This document shows, piece after piece, positions 1 to 8,328 of a stretch of 64,000 nucleotides of DNA. The notes beneath the pieces are model-generated. The model was not told the origin of the DNA and made no database searches. It saw nothing but the letters and a program-made list of their open reading frames with translations. The first letter of the stretch is position 1; the number at the start of each line of letters is the position of its first letter. The stretch spans positions 1 through 64,000 of the forward strand of contig NZ_JAPOHA010000010.1 in the NCBI RefSeq assembly GCF_026672255.1, read 5' to 3'. The translations under genes and the position numbers were made by a program. This stretch comes from Caproiciproducens galactitolivorans. Lineage in GTDB: Bacteria; Bacillota; Clostridia; Oscillospirales; Acutalibacteraceae.

Positions 1-343
1 GTAGGGGCCCGCCCGGCCTGAGGGCAGACTAAATCATTACTGTAATTCAGTATGGAGCGCAAAGGGATAGATTCGACTTATCCGAAAACATCAGGCAAAG
101 TGCAGTTCCAACCTTTCGGGGAACCCCCTGCGAGGGTTCCCCACGCAGAAACAGTCCACTGGACTATTTCTGCTCCCTTCCTGCGCTGTTTAAAGGCTGG
201 GGAACGATGGGGCGCTGCCCCAAACCCTGCAAGCTTTTGAAAAAGCTTGAGCAAAACTTTCAAGTTGTTAAAGCTCAACCCTTCCGTTGGAGGAGCACCG
301 CCTGCGGCGCGGGGGAAACGGCTAAACGGTGCTGTGCGCCTGC
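1..343 (-). repeat. Dispersed non-coding repeat, copy A (cut by window edge)
   Basis: The reverse complement of this stretch matches 38085-38411 over nearly its whole length, including the blocks around the GC-rich GGGCCCGCCCGGCCTGAGGG, the ACAGTCCACTGGACT palindrome, and a GGAGGAGC...GCGGCGCGGGGGAAACGG hairpin module at about 288-335. The small ORFs inside run on both strands and resemble no protein, so I read it as non-coding. The copy lies directly after the hypE stop codon and runs off the left edge, so its outer end is not visible. Confidence 0.85.
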
Positions 344-1330
344 CTAGCAGATTCGCGGAAGCCCCTCGCCGTACAGCGCGGTAACAATTCGGGTTCCGCC
401 GATGGGCGTGCGGAGCAGTACTTCGCCGTGCCCCTGCGACAGAACGGAACCGATGATCGCCGCATTCTCGCCGTACTTACTGTTTTTCAGGCAAGCGAGC
501 GCCTTCTCCGCGTCTTCGGGTGCGACGACGACCGTCATCTTTCCCTCGTTGCCCATATAAAGCGGGTCAAGCCCCAGAATATCGCAGAAGCCGCGCACCT
601 GCGCCGAAACCGGAAGCTTCTCCTCGATCAGCTCAATCCGGCAGTTCGAAGCGGAGGCGAATTCATTCAGCACGGTTCCCAGCCCGCCCCGGGTTACGTC
701 GCGCATGGTGCGGACTTTCACGCCCGCTTCCAGCAGGGCGTTTACCATTTCGCCAAGCGGCGCGCAGTCGCTTAGAATCGTATTCTTAATCTGCATCCGC
801 TCGCTTAAAATCGCGGCGTGGTGGTCGCCCAGATTTCCGGAAATCAGCACGGCGTCGCCTTTTTTACAATAGGACGAACTAAGATCGGTCCCCGCCGGAA
901 CAAAGCCTACGCCCGCCGTATTAATATAAATCCCTCCCTGGCCTTCCACAACCTTGGTGTCGCCCGCGACGATACTGACCCCGGCTTCCTTTGCGGTTTC
1001 CGCCATGGAGGCCGCAATTTTTTGCAGTTGATCGGTATCCGCGCCCTCCTCCAGAATAAAACCGCAGGTAAGGTAGCGCGGCTTCGCCCCGGACATCAGA
1101 AGGTCGTTAACCGTGCCGCAGATGCACAGCCGCCCGATATCCCCGCCGGGGAAGAACAGGGGCGTTACAACAAAGCTGTCGGTTGTAACGGCAATGCGTT
1201 CCGCTCCGGGCACGACGGCCGAATCTTCCATTCTGGCAAGAACGGGATTATGAAAATTTTTCTCAAAGACAGCGGCAATCAGCTCCGAGGTCGATTTTCC
1301 GCCGCTGCCGTGCGCCATGGTAATCTTCAT
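344..1330 (-). CDS. hypE: HypE, hydrogenase expression/formation protein (thiocarboxamide dehydratase)
   Basis: In the known pathway HypE receives a carbamoyl group from HypF on its C-terminal cysteine and dehydrates it, using ATP, to the thiocyanate that supplies the cyanide ligands of the [NiFe] site. The 328-residue protein has the expected length, an N-terminal HGSGGKST loop, the EDSAVV motif of the PurM-like ATP-binding fold, and ends in the diagnostic PRIC with the acceptor cysteine as last residue. The ATG overlaps the hypD stop codon by one base (TAATG), so the two are translationally coupled. It is the last gene of the ech-hyp operon visible here. The acceptor cysteine and ATP loop are intact, so the protein should be active. 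Confidence 0.96.
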   Translation of the reverse strand: MKITMAHGSGGKSTSELIAAVFEKNFHNPVLARMEDSAVVPGAERIAVTTDSFVVTPLFFPGGDIGRLCICGTVNDLLMSGAKPRYLTCGFILEEGADTDQLQKIAASMAETAKEAGVSIVAGDTKVVEGQGGIYINTAGVGFVPAGTDLSSSYCKKGDAVLISGNLGDHHAAILSERMQIKNTILSDCAPLGEMVNALLEAGVKVRTMRDVTRGGLGTVLNEFASASNCRIELIEEKLPVSAQVRGFCDILGLDPLYMGNEGKMTVVVAPEDAEKALACLKNSKYGENAAIIGSVLSQGHGEVLLRTPIGGTRIVTALYGEGLPRIC

Positions 1331-2367
1331 TACACTTTCCTCGTATTTACATAATAGTTATAACAGCTTCCCTCCATGGAAACCATGCAGGCGCCCTGCG
1401 GGGACTGCGGGTTACAGCAGGAACCGAAGAGCGGGCATTCCAGCGGGGAAATCGCGCCGGTGAGCACCTCGGCGCACCGGCAGTTCGCGTTCGCGCCGCA
1501 GTCTTCGTTCAAACCCGCGCTGCCCGCGTCGTAACGGGCGTATTCCCCGCGCAGAATAATGCCGGAGGCGGGGATGGTGCCCATTCCGCGCCACGCGGCG
1601 TCGCAGGGCTCAAAGTATTTCTCCACCATGCGCTGCGCAGACACATTTCCTTCCTCCGTAACCGCCGAAGGATACAGGTTCATGACTTCGCCTTTGCCGC
1701 GCTTTTTCACCAGCGCGTAAATCGCCGCCAGAATCTGCTCGCCCTCGAAACCCGCAACCGCGAACGGGATGCCGTATTTTTCGGCAAGCGGCGCAAACGC
1801 GCGGCTGCCGGTAATCACGCTGACATGGCCGGGCGCTAAAAAGCCGTCCACGCCGCCCTGATTTTCGCAGATCCAGTCGATGACCGGCGGCATGGTTTTC
1901 AGCGAAGTCAGAATTTTCAGATTTTTTACGCCGCTTGCCTCCGCTTCCTCCAAAAGCATGGTGTAAACCGGAGCGGTGGTTTCAAACCCGACCGCCGCGA
2001 AAATATAGGTATGCTTCGGGTCGGCGACAGCCATTTTCAGGGCGTCCTGCGGGGAATAAACCATGCGGACACGGCCGCCCTCCGCTTTCGCGTCGTTCAG
2101 ATTTTTATGGCTGCCCTTTACGCGCAGCATATCGCCGAAGGAAACGACCACGTTTTCCGGTTCCATGCAAAGCTTTACCAAACGGTCGATATACGCTGTA
2201 ACCGTTACGCAGACGGGGCATCCCGGCCCGGAAATCATATGGATGGAAGGGGACAGCATACTGACGATTCCGCAGCGGGAAATCTGCGCGGTATGCGTTC
2301 CGCAGACCTCCATCAGCCGAACCGGCGGGCCGTCGTAATTTTTTAAATAAGAGTGGATATCCGTCAT
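1330..2367 (-). CDS. hypD: HypD, Fe-(CN)2CO assembly scaffold protein
   Basis: HypD forms the scaffold with HypC on which the Fe(CN)2CO group is assembled. The 345-residue protein carries the family motifs: CGTHT at residues 22-26, GPGCPVC at 47-53, a PGHVS motif near the middle, and a cysteine-rich C-terminal part (NCRC, ECPLFGSCC and GAC motifs) that fits the [4Fe-4S] site. Its start overlaps the end of hypC by four bases (ATGA) and its end overlaps hypE by one, so hypC, hypD and hypE are tightly coupled. Length and motifs are normal for the family. Confidence 0.97.
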   Translation of the reverse strand: MTDIHSYLKNYDGPPVRLMEVCGTHTAQISRCGIVSMLSPSIHMISGPGCPVCVTVTAYIDRLVKLCMEPENVVVSFGDMLRVKGSHKNLNDAKAEGGRVRMVYSPQDALKMAVADPKHTYIFAAVGFETTAPVYTMLLEEAEASGVKNLKILTSLKTMPPVIDWICENQGGVDGFLAPGHVSVITGSRAFAPLAEKYGIPFAVAGFEGEQILAAIYALVKKRGKGEVMNLYPSAVTEEGNVSAQRMVEKYFEPCDAAWRGMGTIPASGIILRGEYARYDAGSAGLNEDCGANANCRCAEVLTGAISPLECPLFGSCCNPQSPQGACMVSMEGSCYNYYVNTRKV

Positions 2368-2576
2368 AGCTCTTCTATTTCCTTTAACAGTTCTTCAATG
2401 GAATTGCTTTCTTCCTCGGAAAGAACCTGCAAAATACAGCCCGCATGAACCAGAACGCGGTCGCCCGGTTTGATTTTCACCAGACCGGCCTCCGCTTCCA
2501 CCGTATTTCCGTTAAAATCCACCGTTGCGGTTCTCCCGTTGGTTTTCAGCACTTTGCCCGGCAGCGCAACACACAT
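2364..2576 (-). CDS. hypC: HypC, hydrogenase assembly chaperone
   Basis: HypC is a small OB-fold chaperone that carries the iron centre between HypD and the hydrogenase large subunit, using the cysteine right after the initiator methionine. An ATG four codons further upstream is possible, but the family begins M-C-x-A-x-P-G, so I chose the start that gives MCVALPGKV (70 residues). The rest (GLVKIKPGDRVLVHAG) is typical. A gap of about 70 bases with a small hairpin (CCGTCC...GGACGG) separates it from hypF, the only real gap among the hyp genes. Ech-type large subunits lack a C-terminal extension, so HypC may act here without a protease step. Confidence 0.93.
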   Translation of the reverse strand: MCVALPGKVLKTNGRTATVDFNGNTVEAEAGLVKIKPGDRVLVHAGCILQVLSEEESNSIEELLKEIEEL

Positions 2577-2646
2577 AATGATCACCATTCCCCGCGGATT
2601 GCGAAAAGCTTCCGTCCTTCATCCGCAAAAAGGACGGGACTATCAT

Positions 2647-4911
2647 TTATTCAGAACCTTCCTGCTGCGTTACCGCGGCAAGCCACGCCTGCCCCAGGCA
2701 TACGCCCCCGTCGTTGCTCGGGACGGCGTTGTTCAGGAACACGCAAAAACCGTTCTCTATTAGTTTATGATAACATTGGTGCAATAGAATGAGATTTGCA
2801 AACACGCCGCCGCTCAGCGCAACGCGCTTTTCGCCGCTCTTTGCGCGGATTTTCCGGCAGACGGCCAGCACCGCATCGGACAGCGCCTCGTGAAATCCCA
2901 GCGCAATCCGGTCTTTATCCCCGTCCGCGCGCACCGTTTCAAGAAGCTGGCTGATCAGGCTCACCTGATCGACCACCATTTCTCCGTTTTCTTTTTCCAG
3001 AATCGGGAATTCCAAAAATAGAGGTGCTTTTCCGGCATCTTTCGCCGCGGCCGCCGCGTTTTCCAGCGCGATGGCGCATTCGCCCTCGTAGCTGTTTTCC
3101 TCCCGGATGCCGAGCAGCGCGCTTACCGCGTCGAACAGCCTGCCCATGCTGGAGCTGTCCTGTGTATTAATCCGATGCTTGATCGCCGCCTGCACCATTT
3201 CGAAGCGGGGGCTGCCCAGCGCTTCGCCCGCCGCGCAGCGGTAGCAGTCCGCGGCAAGCACGGCGTTTTTCGCCACCGCGTCGCCGCCGCAAAGCGGAAC
3301 GCTCCGCAGGTGCGCCCGGCGCTCGAAGTCCGCGCCGCTGCAAAGCAGGAATTCGCCGCCCCAGACCGTGCCGTCCGTGCCGTAACCGGTGCCGTCGAAC
3401 ACAACGCCGATACAGCCGTCCAGATGATGCTCCGCCATAACGGAGGCTGCGTGCGCGTGGTGGTGCTGGAATTTCAGCGGCCCCGCCGCGGTAATCCGTA
3501 AGGCAAGGTCTTCGCCGAAGGCTGTCGTATGGTAGCCGGGATGCATATCACAGGCCACCGAAAGCGGCTCGATCCGCAAAAGGCGCTCCATATGTTTCAG
3601 GCCGTTGCGGTAATTCCGGCTGACCTGATAATTTTCCATATCCCCGAAGTACTGGCTTACATAGGCGCGGTCGCCCTTTAAAAGGCAGAAGCTGCTTTTC
3701 AGATCGCCGCCCATGGCGAGAACCGGTTTTCCCGCGCGCCGGGCGAAAAGAAGCGGAAGGGGGACATAGCCCCTGCTGCGGCGGATGACCTGCGGAGTTC
3801 CTTCAAAAACCCGCGCAACGGAATCATCCAGCGGCGACAGAATCCGGCGCGTATGGTAAAGCACGCCGGAAAGGAACGGGGAATCCACTTTCAGCAGTTC
3901 TTCGTCCCGGTAAAGAATCGGCTCCGAGGTAAAATTGCCGCTTGTAACAACCAGCGGGCCGAGGGTATCCGTTAAAAGCTGATGAAGGCCGGTACAGGGC
4001 AGAAACGCGCCGAGGAACCGGCTTTCCCCGCTGACCTGCGGGCAGAACAGCTTTTCCGTTATCCGCAGCAAAACAATCGGCCTTGCAACCGACTTTAACA
4101 GCGTTTCCTCTTCATCGCTTACGCTACAGTGCGCGCGGATGGCTTCAACCGACGGGAACATGACGGCAAAGGGCTTTTTCTCCCTGCCCTTCAAAAGCCG
4201 CAGCCGTTCCACCGCGTCCTCCTTGTCGGGGGTACAGACGAACTGATATCCGCCGACGCCCTTTACGGCGAGGACTCCGCCGTTCCGAATGAGGTCGGCC
4301 GCTTTTGCAAAGGCTTCCTCCTTCTCCCAAACCATGCCCTGGTCCCGTAAAATAAGCTGCGGGCCGCAGTCATGGCAGGAAATCGTCTGTGCATGGCATC
4401 TGCGGCCCGCTTGGTATTCCTTTTCACAGGAGGGGCACATGGCAAAGTCCTGCATCGTCGTTGTACCGCGGTCATAGGGAAGCGTATTCATAATACTGTA
4501 TCGCGGCCCGCAGGAGGCGCAGCTGATAAACGGATAGCGGTAACGCCTGTCTTTTGGGTTCTGTAATTCTTTTTTGCAGCTTTCACACATGGGAAGGTCC
4601 GGCGGGATCACCGGCGCTTCCCCCGTATGGCCCTTGCATTTTCCGCTTAAATCGATGCGGAATTCGTCAAACGGTTCTTCCGGCTGCGGCTTTACGGTTA
4701 CGCGCTCTACCTGCGCACCTTCCGGCCGCTTTTCGTGCAGACGGCGGACAAAGCCTTCCACCGTTTCCGGATCGCCCGAGGCGGTAATCTGCACAATTCC
4801 ACCGCAGTTGCGCACCCAGCCCTTTACGCCGAGCTCCTTTGCCTGCGCGGCAACAAACGGACGGTAACCCACACCCTGCACAATGCCGAAAACGGTTATG
4901 AAAACCGTCAT
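2647..4911 (-). CDS. hypF: HypF, carbamoyltransferase of hydrogenase maturation
   Basis: HypF turns carbamoyl phosphate into carbamoyl-adenylate and passes the carbamoyl group to HypE. All modules are visible in the 754 residues. There is an N-terminal acylphosphatase domain (FGIVQGVGYRPF, first 90 residues), and paired zinc fingers with four CxxC pairs at about 107-185 (CESC, CASC, CPSC, CHDC). A YrdC-like domain follows to about 380, and then a Kae1/TobZ-like domain with the HHHAHAAS metal site. The ATG overlaps the stop of the HypA-like gene (ATGA). Length is standard and no key motif is missing. Confidence 0.97.
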   Translation of the reverse strand: MTVFITVFGIVQGVGYRPFVAAQAKELGVKGWVRNCGGIVQITASGDPETVEGFVRRLHEKRPEGAQVERVTVKPQPEEPFDEFRIDLSGKCKGHTGEAPVIPPDLPMCESCKKELQNPKDRRYRYPFISCASCGPRYSIMNTLPYDRGTTTMQDFAMCPSCEKEYQAGRRCHAQTISCHDCGPQLILRDQGMVWEKEEAFAKAADLIRNGGVLAVKGVGGYQFVCTPDKEDAVERLRLLKGREKKPFAVMFPSVEAIRAHCSVSDEEETLLKSVARPIVLLRITEKLFCPQVSGESRFLGAFLPCTGLHQLLTDTLGPLVVTSGNFTSEPILYRDEELLKVDSPFLSGVLYHTRRILSPLDDSVARVFEGTPQVIRRSRGYVPLPLLFARRAGKPVLAMGGDLKSSFCLLKGDRAYVSQYFGDMENYQVSRNYRNGLKHMERLLRIEPLSVACDMHPGYHTTAFGEDLALRITAAGPLKFQHHHAHAASVMAEHHLDGCIGVVFDGTGYGTDGTVWGGEFLLCSGADFERRAHLRSVPLCGGDAVAKNAVLAADCYRCAAGEALGSPRFEMVQAAIKHRINTQDSSSMGRLFDAVSALLGIREENSYEGECAIALENAAAAAKDAGKAPLFLEFPILEKENGEMVVDQVSLISQLLETVRADGDKDRIALGFHEALSDAVLAVCRKIRAKSGEKRVALSGGVFANLILLHQCYHKLIENGFCVFLNNAVPSNDGGVCLGQAWLAAVTQQEGSE

Positions 4912-5153
4912 GCGGCCAAAATGCCTTCCGTTTTTATTTCACGGCCTGTTTGGCCCGGCCCGCCCACGGTGTGGAGTTTGGGGGAGCCGAAGCGAAACGG
5001 CGTACACGCAAAACAGAGCGGAATGTTTTCTCCGGAAGTTCCGGAATCTTCGCCGGCAAGAACGTTGATTTCGGTAACCCTGTTTTTTCCGGTTCCGGCC
5101 GCGTTGCCAAAGGCCGGCTTTAAGAAGTCGGCTGCCTTATGATAATCATGCAT
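4908..5153 (-). CDS. Short HypA-like protein lacking the zinc-finger domain
   Basis: This 81-residue protein starts MHDYHKA, which parallels the MHE(L/I) start of HypA whose His2 binds nickel. Its middle (NRVTEINVLAGEDSG, then ENIPLCFACTPFRFGSPKLH) follows the spacing of the HypA nickel domain (RVTxVxxxIGxxSG ... FxFxxxxxGS ... L). The family is normally about 110-120 residues with a zinc domain of two CxxC pairs; here that whole part is absent and the protein ends REIKTEGILAA. A good ribosome-binding site (AAGGAG, 8 bases upstream) and its place between echF and hypF, overlapping hypF by four bases, argue that it is a real gene. A nickel role is inferred from similarity read by eye; an unrelated small protein is possible. 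Confidence 0.6.
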   Translation of the reverse strand: MHDYHKAADFLKPAFGNAAGTGKNRVTEINVLAGEDSGTSGENIPLCFACTPFRFGSPKLHTVGGPGQTGREIKTEGILAA

Positions 5154-5191
5154 GAGTCTAACTCCTTACCTGTGAGATGTGGCAGCTGGAA

Positions 5192-5554
5192 TTACGACGC
5201 GCTCTGGTCATCCTTCGGTGCCTGTGTAAAAGTTTCCGTTGATTTTTCGCCGGCCGGCTGGGTATAGTCGGGGCGCATGCTGATACACTTTTTGGGGCAG
5301 CTTGCCACGCAGTAGCCGCACTGGATGCAGCTGAACCGCTTAATGGACCAGGTTTTTGCCGCACGGTCCACGATAATGGCCCCGGTGGGGCATTTTTTCG
5401 AGCAGAGCCCGCAGAAAACGCAGACATCCATATCGTTTTCCACATGGCCCCTGGTGCGCTCGGGGTAAACCCGCGGCTCCTGGGGATACAGCCGGGTGGC
5501 CGGCTTGGAAAACAGGTTGTGCAGCTCCGTTTTTGCAAATGTGAGTAATTTCAT
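5192..5554 (-). CDS. echF: EchF, two-[4Fe-4S] ferredoxin-like hydrogenase subunit
   Basis: EchF is the polyferredoxin-like subunit that passes electrons from reduced ferredoxin towards the hydrogenase small subunit. The 120 residues contain two complete CxxCxxCxxxCP clusters (Cys45/48/51/55 and Cys76/79/82/86), followed by a polar tail of about 30 residues. It lies 7 bases after echE with a GGTGATG ribosome-binding site. Order and length match the echABCDEF operon of Methanosarcina and several clostridia. The alternative name, a NuoI-like subunit of another group 4 hydrogenase, would mean the same role. Confidence 0.92.
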   Translation of the reverse strand: MKLLTFAKTELHNLFSKPATRLYPQEPRVYPERTRGHVENDMDVCVFCGLCSKKCPTGAIIVDRAAKTWSIKRFSCIQCGYCVASCPKKCISMRPDYTQPAGEKSTETFTQAPKDDQSAS

Positions 5555-5561
5555 AATTTCA

Positions 5562-6641
5562 TCACCTTTCGGTACAGCTGATGCACGGATCGATCGTGAG
5601 AATCAGGATCGGAACGTCGGCAAGCTGGGAGCCTTTCAAGGTTTCGAGCATCCCCGGCAGGTTGGCGAACGTTGGGGTGCGCACGCGGACACGGTCGAGA
5701 AATTTCGTTCCGTTGCCCTTTACATAATAAACCGCCTCGCCGCGCGGCTGCTCCACGCGCATGAAATATTCGCCGTCCGGGAAGCCCTTTACGGGAACCG
5801 CGATTTCGCCGGACGGGATTTTTTCAACCGCCTGGCGGATAATGTCGATGGACTGGAACAGTTCCTTGATACGGACTTCGGTACGGGCATAGCTGTCGCC
5901 CGCGTTGCTGGTAATCGTTTCAAAATCGATATCGGAATAAGCGGCGTAGCCCATGTTGCGGGTGTCGCGGTCGATGCCGCTGGCGCGCATGAACGGGCCG
6001 ACCGTGCCAAGGTCGTGCGCCTGCTGTTTTGTCAAGAAGCCGACGCCCTGCAGACGGGAGTTCACCGCTTTGTTATCCAGGAAGGTTTTGGAAAGCTCCC
6101 GAAGCTCTTTTTCTATCTCGTTTAGAATCTTCAGGAACCCTTTCAGCATATCGCCGTCCATGTCTTTCATCTCGCCGCCGATTTTATTCACGGAGAAAAT
6201 CACGCGGCCGCCCGTGGAAGCTTCAAACATATCCAGTATTTTTTCGCGCATCCGCCAGGATTGCATGAACAGGCTTTCAAAGCCGAACGCGTCCGCCAGA
6301 AGGCCGAGCCACATCAGGTGGCTGTGCAGGCGGGACATTTCGCACCAGATGGTGCGAAGGTATTTCGCACGGGGCGGGATTTCCACGCCCATAACATGCT
6401 CCACCGCTTCGCAGTAGCCCATTCCGTGCATAAAGCTGCAGATTCCGCAGATACGTTCTGCAACATATACATATTCGTTAAAATCTTTCTTTTCAACCAG
6501 TTTTTCAAGACCTCTGTGAATAAAGCCGATGGACGGCACCGCCTCCACCACTTTTTCGTCTTCCAGTACCAAGTCCAGATGAATCGGCTCCGGCAGAACC
6601 GGATGATGCGGTCCGAACGGTACGATGCTGCGTTTAGACAT
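5562..6641 (-). CDS. echE: EchE, [NiFe]-hydrogenase large (catalytic) subunit
   Basis: This is the catalytic subunit of a group 4 energy-converting hydrogenase and is related to NuoD of complex I. Two nickel-binding pairs are visible: RICGIC (Cys65/Cys68) near the N-terminus and DPCISC (Cys353/Cys356) at the C-terminus. Only three residues (TER) follow the last cysteine, so there is no C-terminal peptide to be removed by an endopeptidase, and no such protease gene is seen nearby. Length (359) fits EchE. A strong AAGGAGGG site precedes the ATG. It acts on the cytoplasmic face of the membrane, coupling ferredoxin oxidation and H2 formation to ion pumping. Confidence 0.96.
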   Translation of the reverse strand: MSKRSIVPFGPHHPVLPEPIHLDLVLEDEKVVEAVPSIGFIHRGLEKLVEKKDFNEYVYVAERICGICSFMHGMGYCEAVEHVMGVEIPPRAKYLRTIWCEMSRLHSHLMWLGLLADAFGFESLFMQSWRMREKILDMFEASTGGRVIFSVNKIGGEMKDMDGDMLKGFLKILNEIEKELRELSKTFLDNKAVNSRLQGVGFLTKQQAHDLGTVGPFMRASGIDRDTRNMGYAAYSDIDFETITSNAGDSYARTEVRIKELFQSIDIIRQAVEKIPSGEIAVPVKGFPDGEYFMRVEQPRGEAVYYVKGNGTKFLDRVRVRTPTFANLPGMLETLKGSQLADVPILILTIDPCISCTER

Positions 6642-6659
6642 CTGGTATCCCTCCTTACG

Positions 6660-6995
6660 TTATTTAAAAGGCGTTTTCTTATCGGTACGGTAAAGGGTAC
6701 CCTGATAATCAACGGAAATCATTTTGATCTGTACGCCGAAAAGATCGTGTATCTCGTTTTCATACAAGAAGGCTGTCGGGTAAATATTGGTGATACTCGG
6801 AATTTCTTCGTCGTCACCGATGGTAAAGCGCAGGTTGTACAAATCATAGTCTTTTCCGAAGGAATAGGATAATTCGTAGCCTTCCTCCAGTCTCACGGAG
6901 CAAATCTGCACCAGACGGCATTCGCTGTTTTTCATTTTCAGGACTTCCTCCAAAAGGGAGTCGGGGGAAATGGGGATAATAATATTTTCCGGCAT
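6660..6995 (-). CDS. echD: EchD, NuoC-like hydrogenase subunit
   Basis: A 111-residue protein in the position of echD, between echC and echE. Its C-terminal half (ITNIYPTAFLYENEIHDLFGVQIKMI) matches the conserved end of the NuoC/30-kDa family, in which the E-x-DLFG motif contacts the catalytic subunit. It has no cofactor-binding cysteines, as expected for a structural subunit. It starts with a good AAGGAGG site, two bases downstream of echC, and is separated from echE by 18 bases. Confidence 0.9.
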   Translation of the reverse strand: MPENIIIPISPDSLLEEVLKMKNSECRLVQICSVRLEEGYELSYSFGKDYDLYNLRFTIGDDEEIPSITNIYPTAFLYENEIHDLFGVQIKMISVDYQGTLYRTDKKTPFK

Positions 6996-6997
6996 GC

Positions 6998-7450
6998 TTA
7001 ATCCTCCTTATGTGAAACAGACGCGTTTGCTTTCATTTCCGCGCGTTTTTTGTCCAGAAGGCCGACCGCCTTGACCACGCCGTCGATAATGGATTCCGGC
7101 TTCGCGGCGCAGCCCGGCACATAGATATCCACGGGGATGACCTTGTCGACGCCGCCGAGGATATTGTAGCAGTCCTTAAAGATACCGCCGTCGCACGCGC
7201 AGATTCCCACGGCGACAACGACCTTCGGGTCCGGCATCTGGGAATAAAGCTGTTTCACGACTTCTCTGTTCTGGCTGTTGATGCCGCCGGTAATCAGAAA
7301 GATATCGGCGTGCTTCGGGTTTCCGGTGTTTATAACGCCGAAACGCTCCACGTCGTAAACCGGGGTTGTACAGGCGAGGACTTCTATGTCGCAGCCGTTG
7401 CAGCTCGAACCGTCATAATGCAAAAGCCACGGTGACTTTGAAATATTCAT
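6998..7450 (-). CDS. echC: EchC, [NiFe]-hydrogenase small subunit
   Basis: EchC is the NuoB/PSST-like small subunit that carries the [4Fe-4S] cluster next to the [NiFe] site. Of its cysteines, C17 and C20 (SSCNGCDIE), C84 (GICACDGG) and C114 (YVPGCAAKPE) form the expected four-ligand pattern. The 150-residue length is typical of group 4 small subunits, which lack the long signal peptide and extra clusters of uptake hydrogenases. A GGGAGGTG site precedes the start. It sits 16 bases after echB. Confidence 0.95.
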   Translation of the reverse strand: MNISKSPWLLHYDGSSCNGCDIEVLACTTPVYDVERFGVINTGNPKHADIFLITGGINSQNREVVKQLYSQMPDPKVVVAVGICACDGGIFKDCYNILGGVDKVIPVDIYVPGCAAKPESIIDGVVKAVGLLDKKRAEMKANASVSHKED

Positions 7451-7466
7451 TTTTCACGCACCTCCC

Positions 7467-8327
7467 TTAATGTACAAGCGTCAGAATCAACAGATTGACT
7501 CCGCCCGCAATCAGCGTTACCAGCCAGGTAGATTTCAGCATACTGTTCCACTTTACGCGGGGGAACAGATTGTCTACAAAAGTTTCCAGAATATACGCGA
7601 AGAGGCAGACCACGGCGGCAATCAGAAAGCTCCACCACTGCATATTGACGATAAACAGGCCGACGATGCCGAGGAGCAGAACGTCCTCGTACCAGACGGC
7701 AAGCTCCACAAGCGCCAGAATATTGCCGGAAAGCTCCGTTGTAATTCCCTTTACCATTTCCTGATGCGCATGGTGGGAGGTACTGATATCAAACGGAGAT
7801 TTGCGGAACTTAATGGTTAAGATATACAGAAACCCGAAAAACATACCGGGCAGATACGCAATGGGGGAAACGCTGCTTTTGGCGATATCATCGACCATAA
7901 AGCTTCCCGTCGCAATATAGAACCCGATGGCGGTAAGAAGGAGCATCGGCTCATAGGCCATCATCTGCAAAAGCTCTCTCTGCGAGCCCATGGCGCTGTA
8001 CGGGGAGTTTGCGGAGCAGGCCGCCATCATAAGGAAAACCTCCGCCAGCGTCAGCGCGAAGCACACGAGCAGCAGGTCGCCGCCCACGAAAAACAGGCAG
8101 CCGGTGAACAGGATAAAGACGAAATAGCCGCCGACAAAGAAATCCTGAACGCCGTTTACCACGAGGGCCTGCTTTTCAAACAGCTTGAAAAGGTCGTAAA
8201 AAGGCTGGAGAAGCGGCGGGCCCTGACGGCCCTGAAACCGCGCGCTGATTTTCCGGTCGATCCCGGAGAGAAGGCCGCCGATCAGCGGCGCCAAGATCAG
8301 ATACAGTGCAATTTTCAGAAACATCAT
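7467..8327 (-). CDS. echB: EchB, NuoH-like membrane subunit
   Basis: EchB is a polytopic subunit related to NuoH/HycD that anchors the hydrogenase module and links it to the proton channel. The sequence shows about eight hydrophobic spans, and the loop SARFQGRQGPPLLQPFYD after the first span is the family signature. A longer reading frame begins at a TTG (8345), but that codon lies inside the GGAGGTG ribosome-binding site, which is correctly spaced for the ATG at 8327. I use that start (286 residues). With it the gene begins one base after the echA stop. Confidence 0.93.
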   Translation of the reverse strand: MMFLKIALYLILAPLIGGLLSGIDRKISARFQGRQGPPLLQPFYDLFKLFEKQALVVNGVQDFFVGGYFVFILFTGCLFFVGGDLLLVCFALTLAEVFLMMAACSANSPYSAMGSQRELLQMMAYEPMLLLTAIGFYIATGSFMVDDIAKSSVSPIAYLPGMFFGFLYILTIKFRKSPFDISTSHHAHQEMVKGITTELSGNILALVELAVWYEDVLLLGIVGLFIVNMQWWSFLIAAVVCLFAYILETFVDNLFPRVKWNSMLKSTWLVTLIAGGVNLLILTLVH

Positions 8328-8328
8328 A

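Noticed and set aside
52-278. Overlapping small ORFs on both strands inside repeat copy A
   Set aside because: They lie wholly in a dispersed non-coding repeat, mirror each other, have no ribosome-binding site and no protein-like pattern; the corresponding frame is broken in copy B.
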